A stretch of 7,389 nt of DNA from Phycisphaerales bacterium (GTDB lineage: Bacteria; Planctomycetota; Phycisphaerae; Sedimentisphaerales; Anaerohalosphaeraceae): positions 1 to 7,389 of the forward strand of contig DSDR01000093.1 of NCBI GenBank assembly GCA_011048645.1, in the 5' to 3' direction. Below are positions 1 to 5,249 of the stretch, piece by piece. Under the pieces are notes generated by a model. It searched no databases. It was given only the letters and a program-made list of their open reading frames with translations, and was not told the origin of the DNA. The translations under genes and the position numbers were made by a program. Each line of letters begins with the position of its first letter. Position 1 is the stretch's first letter.

Positions 1-305
1 ATCTTATACATATTGGGAATCATCAAAAGAAGACCTTGCGAGGCGGTAAACGTCGTGGTCAGCGCTCCGGCCGCCAAGGCGCCGTGAACGGCCCCGGCCG
101 CTCCGCCTTCGGACTGCATCTCCGTAACCGACGGGATCGTGCCCCAGATATTCGGCTGACCGGCCGCCGTTTTGGCATCCGAAATCTCCCCCATCGGCGA
201 ACTGGGGGTAATCGGATAGATCGCAATCACTTCGTTGGTGGCGTGCGCCACGTGGGCAACAGCCGTATTACCGTCAATTGTGACCATTTCGCGCTTCATC
301 GTCAT
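1..305 (-). CDS. nifJ: Pyruvate:ferredoxin (flavodoxin) oxidoreductase, N-terminal part (cut by window edge)
   Basis: Only the first 101 codons are in the window; the gene continues beyond base 1. The family oxidises pyruvate with coenzyme A to acetyl-CoA and CO2 in the cytoplasm and passes the electrons to ferredoxin or flavodoxin, using thiamine diphosphate and iron-sulfur clusters. The translation carries the family's opening block: VTIDGNTAVAHVAH, then IAIYPITPSSPMGE, then TEMQSEGGAAGAVHGAL and FTASQGLLLMIPNMYK. These segments match the pyruvate-binding domain I of NifJ/YdbK-type single-chain enzymes and are collinear with it. The ATG at 305 is preferred because GGAG (315-312) lies 6 bases upstream; a second in-frame ATG at 299 is less well spaced. 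A promoter and a hairpin leader lie just upstream. The cofactor domains cannot be seen, so only the N-terminal identity is certain. It points to anaerobic metabolism. Confidence 0.93.
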   Translation of the reverse strand, partial: MTMKREMVTIDGNTAVAHVAHATNEVIAIYPITPSSPMGEISDAKTAAGQPNIWGTIPSVTEMQSEGGAAGAVHGALAAGALTTTFTASQGLLLMIPNMYK

Positions 306-342
306 ATGCAACTCCGTTTAGATTAAACATAGATTACCAGAC

Positions 343-370
343 GCCGGCTTTGGGTCTATACAAAACCGGC
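343..370 (-). promoter_or_regulatory. Hairpin in the nifJ leader
   Basis: GCCGGCTTTG (343-352) and CAAAACCGGC (361-370) form an inverted repeat with an 8-base loop. In minus-strand RNA all ten positions pair, one of them as a G-U wobble; in plus-strand RNA the same position is a C-A mismatch, so the structure favours the nifJ transcript. It lies between the predicted transcription start and the ribosome binding site. No U-tract follows, so it is not an intrinsic terminator. It could stabilise the mRNA or serve as a DNA or RNA control site. Confidence 0.45.
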
Positions 371-394
371 ATTGTTAGACATAAAAGAACGGTT

Positions 395-423
395 ACTATA
401 ACACAATTTCCCCAGGCAGGCAA
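395..423 (-). promoter_or_regulatory. Predicted sigma-70-type promoter of nifJ
   Basis: On the minus strand, TTGCCT (423-418) and TATAGT (400-395) are separated by 17 bases, close to the TTGACA/TATAAT consensus. Transcription would begin near base 388, giving an untranslated leader of about 83 bases before the nifJ ATG at 305. A short palindrome, GTTA-CTA-TAAC (392-402), overlaps the -10 box and could be a regulator site, but it is too short to argue for strongly. Confidence 0.55.
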
Positions 424-475
424 AACTTTTTTGGGATTCTTGAACGAACAATCAAAGACATACAGACTTATACAT

Positions 476-502
476 TGTAAATCCGGATTGTTTCCTTTTA
501 CA
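476..502. repeat. Inverted repeat TGTAAA...TTTACA with inner palindrome
   Basis: TGTAAA (476-481) and TTTACA (497-502) are perfect inverted arms of 6 bp. A 10-base perfect palindrome, AATCCGGATT (480-489), overlaps the left arm. The element sits at the edge between AT-rich sequence toward nifJ and the GC-rich block that starts near 530. Its role is unknown. It could mark the end of a repeat unit or be chance structure. Confidence 0.3.
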
Positions 503-529
503 TACCTGCCGATATCCGCTTGCCGAATA

Positions 530-683
530 GCCGCACAGGGTGAGCCACGCCCACGCGGCGTTGTTCAGCATCGCATTTGACAGCGTGAGCACTGCTTCGG
601 GACGACAATATCGCCGCGGCGCAAGGGCGCCCAATGGGACGTAACGCCATGGGTGCCGCTATCCGGCCGCTTGCGCGGCTCGG
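530..683. other. GC-rich non-coding block with three hairpins (possible repeat or structured RNA)
   Basis: This block lies between the nifJ promoter and the end of the MATE gene and holds no convincing gene. Three stems stand out. Positions 530-559 pair GCCGC with GCGGC, and an inner 5-bp stem sits inside. Positions 618-631 pair GGCGC with GCGCC around a 4-base loop. Positions 663-683 form an 8-bp stem with one bulged base; read on the minus strand it is closed by a GCAA (GNRA-type) tetraloop. The 306-530 stretch beside it is visibly AT-richer. Short open frames cross the block on the minus strand but lack a ribosome binding site and resemble no family I know. It may be a dispersed intergenic repeat, a small RNA or the decayed end of a gene. 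I cannot choose between these by eye. Confidence 0.35.
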
Positions 684-717
684 CTGTTGAGTAAAAACAA
701 TTTGACGGTACTCCGGA

Positions 718-2154
718 CTATCCGAAGCGCAGTTTCTCCAACTCATGCAGGTGTTTCCAGGCCCCGCGGGCAAAGAACAGCCCCAATCCAAGCGATCGCA
801 TCGCCCAATCCGCCGCCGTTGCGATCCAGACGCCGGGCAGCCCCAGCCCCCAAACGTGCGCCAACAGCATCGTCCCGCCCAGTCGAAATACAAGTGTGCT
901 GGCAATACTGACAAACAACGGCGAGCGTGTATCTCCGGCGCCGCGCAGCGCCCCCATGATGATAAACGTCCACGACATAAACAGCAGTTCCGCCGCAGAG
1001 ATACGAATCGCCACGCCGGCCTGTGCGATCACCTCCTCAGTCGCTCCGAAAAGCCGCACAATCAACGGACCGAAAACAATAAAGATCAATCCCAGTACAC
1101 CCATCAGCACGCCGGACATCAGCATCATTCGCCTGACGGCGCTTTCGGCGATATGCTCCAGACGGGCGCCGACGGCCTGCCCGACAAGCGTCGTGGTGGC
1201 AATTCCCATTGCCCAGGCGGGCATAAACGCCAACGATTCTACCTGCAGCGTGATTTGATGGGCCGCCAGAACGGTTGTGCCCAGGCCGGCCACCAGTCGC
1301 ATAAAAGTCAAATAAACAAACGAATTGCCCAGGCGCTCAGTCAGGATCGGCCAGGCCAGTCGCCACATTCGAGCCAGCATCCGGCGTTCAAAACCCACGA
1401 TATCCCCAAGCCGAACGCCGACGCCGCGACGATGCACAAAGTATCCCCCCGAACAGGCAAACCCCACCGACCGGGCAATCACTGTCCCCCAGGCGACGCC
1501 ATAAACCCCCATCGCCGGCAGCCCCAGCCAGCCAAACGCAAGCACAATACTGGCCAGCACATTGACGCCGTTCATCAAACCGGTAATCAGCATCGGGGTG
1601 TGGGTATTGCCGGTGCCGCGAATGATGGCGTTGGCCACCATCATCGGGTAGCCGCAAAAACCGGACAAGAGCAAAATCCGTAGATAGCGCCCGCTGATAG
1701 GAGCGACGTCGTCGGCGGCGCCCAACAGGCGAACCACCGCGTCGGTAAATGGATAGGCGACAAAATACATCAGAATTGCCAGCCCAAGCGACAGCCCTAT
1801 CGCAATGCCGGCACAGCGCCGTGCCGTTCGGAAATCGTACTCGCCCCAGCAGCGCGATACAATCGAATTGGCCGCCGCGCCAAAGGCAATAAACGGCGCA
1901 TTCATAAAGAACATCAGCAGCCCGGCCAAGGCAGTGGCTGCCAGCATCCGCTCGTCCCGCAGCCAGCCGGTAATCAGCGTATCCGAGATAAGCACCATCG
2001 TGAACAATAGATTTTCCACGACCGCCGGCCACGTCAGCCGCCACAATGTGCCGTTGAGGGTGCGCAGACGAAGATCAAGCCGTCGCGGCCGGCTTGTCGT
2101 CGCAATATCTGCCGCGATCTCTATGGATTCGGGTTGACGATTCGGTTTTTCCAT
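718..2154 (-). CDS. MATE family efflux transporter
   Basis: A complete 478-residue inner-membrane antiporter of the MATE (NorM/DinF) family, which exports drugs or other cationic compounds in exchange for Na+ or H+. The length is typical. After a polar head of about 34 residues the protein is hydrophobic, consistent with 12 helices in two homologous halves. The halves show the paired family motif: RGTGNTHTP at 179-187 and RGAGDTRSP at 404-412, each followed by a hydrophobic helix. VGQAVGA (324-330) is the family motif of the second half, and WPAVVENLL (42-50) and WPILTERLG (268-276) mark the start of each half. The ATG at 2154 has no good Shine-Dalgarno sequence, so the start could lie a little downstream, but a promoter fits this start. 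It is transcribed alone, divergently from the arabinanase gene. The substrate cannot be deduced. Confidence 0.92.
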   Translation of the reverse strand: MEKPNRQPESIEIAADIATTSRPRRLDLRLRTLNGTLWRLTWPAVVENLLFTMVLISDTLITGWLRDERMLAATALAGLLMFFMNAPFIAFGAAANSIVSRCWGEYDFRTARRCAGIAIGLSLGLAILMYFVAYPFTDAVVRLLGAADDVAPISGRYLRILLLSGFCGYPMMVANAIIRGTGNTHTPMLITGLMNGVNVLASIVLAFGWLGLPAMGVYGVAWGTVIARSVGFACSGGYFVHRRGVGVRLGDIVGFERRMLARMWRLAWPILTERLGNSFVYLTFMRLVAGLGTTVLAAHQITLQVESLAFMPAWAMGIATTTLVGQAVGARLEHIAESAVRRMMLMSGVLMGVLGLIFIVFGPLIVRLFGATEEVIAQAGVAIRISAAELLFMSWTFIIMGALRGAGDTRSPLFVSIASTLVFRLGGTMLLAHVWGLGLPGVWIATAADWAMRSLGLGLFFARGAWKHLHELEKLRFG

Positions 2155-2195
2155 CCGGATTATCGATGCGGGCTAACGAGTTCACAAAGTGTGTT

Positions 2196-2224
2196 AGTGT
2201 ACCCCGCGGCGACATAATTGACAA
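2196..2224 (-). promoter_or_regulatory. Predicted promoter of the MATE gene
   Basis: On the minus strand, TTGTCA (2224-2219) and TACACT (2201-2196) are spaced by 17 bases. The start of transcription would be near 2189, about 35 bases before the ATG at 2154. The -35 box is back to back with that of the opposite promoter (2232-2237), so a protein bound between them could affect both genes. A small inverted repeat, CACA-AAG-TGTG, lies at the start site (about 2183-2193). Confidence 0.45.
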
Positions 2225-2231
2225 AGAAATA

Positions 2232-2259
2232 TTGACCCGCCTGATATGAAATCTATAAT
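2232..2259 (+). promoter_or_regulatory. Predicted promoter of the GH43 arabinanase gene
   Basis: TTGACC (2232-2237) and a perfect TATAAT (2254-2259) are separated by 16 bases. Transcription would start around 2266, giving a leader of about 68 bases. The gene's ribosome binding site GGAG (2320-2323) lies 10 bases before the ATG. A second TTGACA at 2218-2223 has no good -10 partner at the proper distance. Confidence 0.6.
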
Positions 2260-2272
2260 AATCACAGTGATT
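2260..2272. promoter_or_regulatory. Candidate operator palindrome at the arabinanase start site
   Basis: AATCAC-A-GTGATT is a perfect inverted repeat of 6 bp around one central base. It directly follows the -10 box, and its centre falls on the predicted transcription start, the usual place for a repressor operator. It would suit control of an inducible arabinan-degradation gene. No regulator gene is in the window, and the site is short, so its function is inferred from position and symmetry only. Confidence 0.4.
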
Positions 2273-2333
2273 TGAGCCGTTAATATCGACTGCCATCATC
2301 GATTGGCACAACACATTTTGGAGACACCATAAA

Positions 2334-3389
2334 ATGGCAACAGCACAACCTAAATCCTCTGTAGGATTCACACCCGTTTTTCCTGACATGCTGATCCGTG
2401 CCGCCGGTACGCTCTGGCTTGTCGCGGCAAGCTTTGCACTGGCCATCGACATTCACGACCCGGAAATCATTAAACAAGATAAGTTCTATTATATTTTCTC
2501 GACCGGCCGTCGCGGCGACGTGATTCAGGCCATTCGCTCCGATGACTTGCGAACCTGGCAGCGGGTACCGTCACCCTTTGCGTCGGTACCCGATTGGGTG
2601 CGCGAGGAAATCCCCCGATGCCGGGGTTTTTGGGCGCCGGGCGTCCATTATTCAGACGGACGATACCTGCTGTATTACTCCGCCTCCAGCTTCGGCAGTC
2701 AGCATTCGCTGATCGGACTGGCCAGCAATGCAACGCTGGATCCACAAGATCCGAATTATCACTGGAAAGATGAGGGCAAGGTCATCGAATCCCGGGAGGG
2801 GATGGATTTTAACGCTATTGATCCGGCGCTGATAACGGATACCGAGGGCGGTTTTTGGATGACATTCGGTTCATTCTGGGGCGGAATTATGCTGGTGCAA
2901 CTGAATCCGGAAACCGGCCAACCGCTCAGCGATGATCCGGACATCATCACCCTGGCTCGGCGTCCTTCGGTCCAGCACAACCCCATCGAAGCGCCGTATT
3001 TAATCTATCGCGACGGATATTATTACTTGTTTGTATCGTTTGATTACTGCTGCCGCAGGGCCGAAAGTACCTACAAGATTATGGTCGGTCGTTCCAAAGA
3101 GGTCGCTGGCCCGTATATTGACGCCGAGGGCGTCTCAATGCTCCGGGGCGGCGGCACACTGGTTGTGGAAGGCGGCCCGCGGTGGAAAGGCCCCGGCCAC
3201 AATTCCGTCCTGAATGACAACGGCGCTTATTATCTGGTGCATCACGCCTATGACGCCGAAAATCGGGGGATGCCGAGGCTCCATATCCGCCCGATGACCT
3301 GGACGGAAGACGGCTGGCCCGTCGCCGGCGATCCGTTGGAAGGCCTGAAACTGGCCGAGCAGGAGACCGCTCCGAACGGCCGACGCTGA
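2334..3389 (+). CDS. Secreted GH43 arabinan endo-1,5-alpha-L-arabinosidase
   Basis: A 351-residue glycoside hydrolase of family 43, most like the endo-arabinanases that cut the alpha-1,5-arabinofuranose backbone of pectic arabinan with inversion. Visible family landmarks are HDP (41-43, general base D42), FWAPGV (99-104), FNAIDPAL (159-166, D163 as the pKa-setting Asp), NPIEAPYL (216-223, general acid E219), FDYCCR (236-241) with TYKIMVGRS, and GPGHNS (286-291), whose His lies in the centre of the five-bladed propeller in known structures. A hydrophobic stretch at about 23-37 ending in ALA looks like a signal peptide cut after A37, so the enzyme should leave the cytoplasm. The single catalytic domain fills the protein; no carbohydrate-binding module is seen. 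The ATG at 2334 has a good ribosome binding site. The ATG at 2388 would give a shorter, more usual signal peptide but lacks one. Exact substrate preference (endo-arabinanase against another GH43 activity) is less certain than the family. Confidence 0.9.
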   Translation: MATAQPKSSVGFTPVFPDMLIRAAGTLWLVAASFALAIDIHDPEIIKQDKFYYIFSTGRRGDVIQAIRSDDLRTWQRVPSPFASVPDWVREEIPRCRGFWAPGVHYSDGRYLLYYSASSFGSQHSLIGLASNATLDPQDPNYHWKDEGKVIESREGMDFNAIDPALITDTEGGFWMTFGSFWGGIMLVQLNPETGQPLSDDPDIITLARRPSVQHNPIEAPYLIYRDGYYYLFVSFDYCCRRAESTYKIMVGRSKEVAGPYIDAEGVSMLRGGGTLVVEGGPRWKGPGHNSVLNDNGAYYLVHHAYDAENRGMPRLHIRPMTWTEDGWPVAGDPLEGLKLAEQETAPNGRR

Positions 3390-3405
3390 CTCGTCCAGAG
3401 AAATA

Positions 3406-3807
3406 TTATGCCTCTTGTTTCTCAGGGGCACACAACGCCACTGCTGAGGCCATGGCAACATTGGCGGTATGGGTAATGCTCAGAGTGATGGGGCCCAGCC
3501 GCATCGACTCGGCCAATTCGCTGACCCGGCCGCGAATCGTCACGACCGGCTGACCCAGAGGATTATTGACCACTTCGATATCGGTCCAGGCGATCCCGTC
3601 CCGCCAGCCGGTACCGACCAGTTTCATCACCGCCTCTTTGGCCGCAAAACGCCCGGCCAGTTTTTCAATGCGATTTTTAACCGCGGCGGCATCGGCCTGT
3701 TCCCGAACCGTAAAGACGCGATCCAAAAAACGCTCCCCGTGCCGTTGGAGCATCTGCTCAATACGGCCGAATTCCACCAAGTCAATCCCGTGAGCAATCG
3801 AAGTCAT
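3406..3807 (-). CDS. acpS: Holo-[acyl-carrier-protein] synthase
   Basis: A 133-residue cytoplasmic enzyme that transfers 4'-phosphopantetheine from coenzyme A to the serine of apo-acyl carrier protein, making it active for fatty acid synthesis. The length is normal for bacterial AcpS. GIDLVEFGRIE (7-17) carries the Mg2+-binding D9. RVFTVRE (30-36) is the usual RxFT-type segment. AGRFAAKEAVMKLVGTG (51-67) carries the second metal ligand E58 and the conserved lysine, and LSITHTANVAMASAV (109-123) is the C-terminal strand motif. The ATG at 3807 is chosen because GGGGAG (3818-3813) lies 5 bases upstream; an in-frame GTG at 3828 lies inside the preceding gene and has no such site. It starts 2 bases after the stop of the isomerase gene, so the two are almost surely co-transcribed and may be translationally coupled. 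It converges on the arabinanase gene with a 16-base gap. Confidence 0.95.
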   Translation of the reverse strand: MTSIAHGIDLVEFGRIEQMLQRHGERFLDRVFTVREQADAAAVKNRIEKLAGRFAAKEAVMKLVGTGWRDGIAWTDIEVVNNPLGQPVVTIRGRVSELAESMRLGPITLSITHTANVAMASAVALCAPEKQEA

Positions 3808-3809
3808 TC

Positions 3810-4946
3810 TTACTCCCCACGACTCCACCGATCATAGGCGGTCTCAGCGCAAAACACGGCAAACTGCTCCAACTCCACCCGATCCACCTGCTTCATCAAT
3901 TCATTGATGTAAGTATCGTATTGCTGCTGCCGATGCTGAAACTTGAGCTGCTGTTCGATCAGCGGCTGGACTTCGGTGAACGGCTTGCATCCGCCAAGTT
4001 CTTTGCGATCCAGCCGCACGATAAAAATATGTCCATCGTTGACCACCGGCGCCGACACGTCGCCCGGTTCCATTGTCAGGGCCGTTTTTTCCAGTACGTC
4101 GTAAGGCGCCGGCAAGGCGTCGGCGCCGATGGTGACCGGCAGCCACCGCCCCCCCGCTTTTGCCAGCGGGCCGTGTGAATACGTTCGCGCCAATTCCGCA
4201 AAATCCTCGCCGGCCCGCGCCCGCGCAGTCAGAGCCTTTGCCAGTTCCCGCGCAGCCTCGTCGGCTGTTTGTCCGTCGTCGATCTGATCGGCGGCAAGCT
4301 GTTCGGGCACAATATCAATGGCATGAAACTCCAGCGTCCCGCTGCGGCAGAATTGTTCGGCCTTGACTGCTTCATAATGCTCCAACATTCGACGGTGTGT
4401 AAACCGGACATCGTCATTTAATTTTTTCGACAGATACGAATGCGTCAATATCAGCTTTTTTTGATAGTCCCGAAACGTCCGCCAATCCATCCCCATCCGA
4501 CGTATGCTGGCTTCGGCCAGTGCATAATTGTTGCCGTAGCTGGCGACAAAACGGTTAATCTCCTGATCGATCGCCTTGTCCAATACATCATCAATATTGG
4601 ACGGGGCTTGTTTTCGCGCCTGTTCGTAAAGCAAAATATCGGCCGCTTTGCTGCGGATGGTCTGCCGCAGCAGCGGCAGAGCCTGACGGACAAACGCCTG
4701 TCGTTCCATCCGGGCCGCGGCCGGCCTGAGCGGCTCTTCGACCGCCTGCAAAATCTCATCAGACGTGATCGTCTCGGTGTAGAGGCTCATCGTCATGGCC
4801 CCGCTGGCCGTCGGCAGATCGTACCGGTTGGCCAGGGGAATCGACCGCATCTGCTCCTCGGAAAACCGCCCCTGCTTTTTACCGCAGCCGTACATCCCGC
4901 ACAGCGCCGCCGCACATAAAATCACGCCAAATATCCGAAAACACAT
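3810..4946 (-). CDS. Parvulin-type peptidyl-prolyl isomerase lipoprotein (SurA/PrsA-like)
   Basis: A 378-residue envelope foldase. The first 20 residues form a lipoprotein signal peptide (basic R4, hydrophobic FGVILCAAALCG) ending at MYGC, with C21 as the likely lipid-bearing cysteine; the aromatic residue at -2 is unusual for a lipobox. Residues of about 30-200 are helical and charged, like the chaperone part of SurA/PrsA. A PpiC rotamase domain follows at about 204-315: FHAIDIV (207-213), DFAELARTYSHGP (248-260), GGRW (265-268) and GDVSAPV (295-301) with GHIFIVRLD (305-313) match the family pattern. Such proteins assist folding of exported or outer-membrane proteins. The ATG at 4946 is chosen over an in-frame TTG at 4985 because AAAGGA (4960-4955) lies 8 bases upstream and it gives a proper signal peptide. 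It is the first gene of an operon with acpS. The client proteins are unknown. Confidence 0.82.
   Translation of the reverse strand: MCFRIFGVILCAAALCGMYGCGKKQGRFSEEQMRSIPLANRYDLPTASGAMTMSLYTETITSDEILQAVEEPLRPAAARMERQAFVRQALPLLRQTIRSKAADILLYEQARKQAPSNIDDVLDKAIDQEINRFVASYGNNYALAEASIRRMGMDWRTFRDYQKKLILTHSYLSKKLNDDVRFTHRRMLEHYEAVKAEQFCRSGTLEFHAIDIVPEQLAADQIDDGQTADEAARELAKALTARARAGEDFAELARTYSHGPLAKAGGRWLPVTIGADALPAPYDVLEKTALTMEPGDVSAPVVNDGHIFIVRLDRKELGGCKPFTEVQPLIEQQLKFQHRQQQYDTYINELMKQVDRVELEQFAVFCAETAYDRWSRGE
3813..3818 (-). promoter_or_regulatory. Ribosome binding site that fixes the acpS start
   Basis: GGGGAG on the minus strand lies within the last codons of the isomerase gene and 5 bases before the ATG at 3807. 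It supports the 133-residue AcpS over the longer GTG-initiated reading from 3828. Confidence 0.75.
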
Positions 4947-4954
4947 AAGATATA

Positions 4955-4960
4955 TCCTTT
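4955..4960 (-). promoter_or_regulatory. Ribosome binding site that fixes the isomerase start
   Basis: AAAGGA on the minus strand lies 8 bases before the ATG at 4946. The longer reading from TTG 4985 has no such site and would add 13 residues in front of the signal peptide. Confidence 0.7.
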
Positions 4961-4996
4961 TAATTTCATATCTGATTTTTACCAAAGCATAGACGG

Positions 4997-5024
4997 ATTA
5001 TATAGGAAATTCAAAAAAATTCAA
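4997..5024 (-). promoter_or_regulatory. Predicted promoter of the isomerase-acpS operon
   Basis: On the minus strand, TTGAAT (5024-5019) and a perfect TATAAT (5002-4997) are separated by 16 bases. Transcription would start near 4990, about 44 bases before the ATG at 4946. The promoter spans two A/T tracts repeated with a 10-base period (AAATTC repeated, about 5008-5029). This suggests intrinsically bent DNA that may strengthen the promoter. Confidence 0.55.
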
Positions 5025-5052
5025 AAAAACAGCGTATGGCCGACGATTTTTT

Positions 5053-5081
5053 TTGCCGAATGTTCACCGGTTTGTTACAGT
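5053..5081 (+). promoter_or_regulatory. Predicted promoter of mgtE
   Basis: TTGCCG (5053-5058) and TACAGT (5076-5081) have 17 bases between them; each matches the consensus at four of six positions. Transcription would start near 5088, about 198 bases before the mgtE ATG and practically at the ATG of the small upstream ORF (5089). The site is weaker than the other promoters in the window but is the best candidate upstream of mgtE. Confidence 0.4.
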
Positions 5082-5088
5082 GAGGGGT

Positions 5089-5220
5089 ATGAAACGACAA
5101 CAAAACAATCTGAACAATCCGGCGACGGCCCCGCTGTCGGTTGCCTCCATTGATCCGGCCGACGGCAGCGACGACCCTGGGCCTCGACGCAGCGACGTAC
5201 ACCAAGGCAAACCTCTGTAG
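5089..5220 (+). CDS. Possible 43-codon upstream ORF in the mgtE leader
   Basis: This ATG-to-TAG reading frame encodes 43 residues, polar throughout, with no signal peptide or membrane segment. It has six prolines and five aspartates; the cluster at residues 22-32 (DP, D, DDP, P) is notable. No family is recognised. It lies wholly in the region between the predicted mgtE promoter and mgtE. Its last codons form the 5' arm of the 13-bp hairpin, and its stop codon lies in the loop. The purine-rich GAGGGG before the ATG is only 1 base away, too close for a normal Shine-Dalgarno, and the predicted transcript begins almost at the ATG, so initiation would have to be leaderless or weak. Leader peptides with Asp/Pro-rich segments are known to sense low Mg2+ in enterobacterial mgtA; here this is analogy only. 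It may be a chance ORF. Confidence 0.3.
   Translation: MKRQQNNLNNPATAPLSVASIDPADGSDDPGPRRSDVHQGKPL
5133..5166 (+). promoter_or_regulatory. First hairpin in the mgtE leader
   Basis: GCTGTCGG (5133-5140) pairs with CCGACGGC (5159-5166) over 8 positions, one of them a U-G wobble, with an 18-base loop. The right arm's CCGACGG recurs at 5224-5230, immediately before TTTTT, so the left arm has two possible partners. The hairpin lies inside the possible upstream ORF, and a translating ribosome would open it. Confidence 0.4.
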
Positions 5221-5249
5221 CTTCCGACGGTTTTTCAGGTTTGCCTTGG
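5202..5249 (+). promoter_or_regulatory. Perfect 13-bp hairpin in the mgtE leader
   Basis: CCAAGGCAAACCT (5202-5214) and AGGTTTGCCTTGG (5237-5249) are perfect reverse complements separated by 22 bases. A 13-bp match at this distance is unlikely by chance. It lies 24 bases upstream of the mgtE ribosome binding site. No U-tract follows on either strand, so it is not a simple intrinsic terminator. The loop contains the stop codon of the upstream ORF and a CCGACGGTTTTT stretch. It could be a regulatory RNA structure or an operator with long arms. The RNA reading is favoured because it lies within the predicted transcript. Confidence 0.6.

Noticed and set aside
350..580. Plus-strand frame of 76 codons in the nifJ upstream region
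   Set aside because: It crosses the nifJ promoter and half of the GC-rich block, with no start signal and no family resemblance.
498..914. Minus-strand frame of 138 codons spanning the MATE 3' end and the GC-rich block
   Set aside because: Its first part is MATE read out of frame, no ribosome binding site is present, and no family is recognised. Only the non-coding block was kept as a feature.
745..1683. Long plus-strand reading frame of 312 codons opposite the MATE gene
   Set aside because: It is antisense to a clear MATE gene, is very rich in Arg, Gln, His and Pro, has no recognisable family, and arises from the codon bias of the real gene.
2170..2195. Rex-type redox operator near the MATE start
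   Set aside because: A TTGTGAA half-site is present on the minus strand, but the second half does not match, so the site is not supported.
3808..3828. GTG start for acpS at 3828
   Set aside because: It overlaps the upstream gene, adds residues not typical of AcpS, and lacks a ribosome binding site, while the ATG at 3807 has a strong one.
5202..5249. Intrinsic terminator before mgtE or at the end of a minus-strand transcript
   Set aside because: The perfect stem is not followed by a U-tract on either strand; the only T-run is inside the loop.
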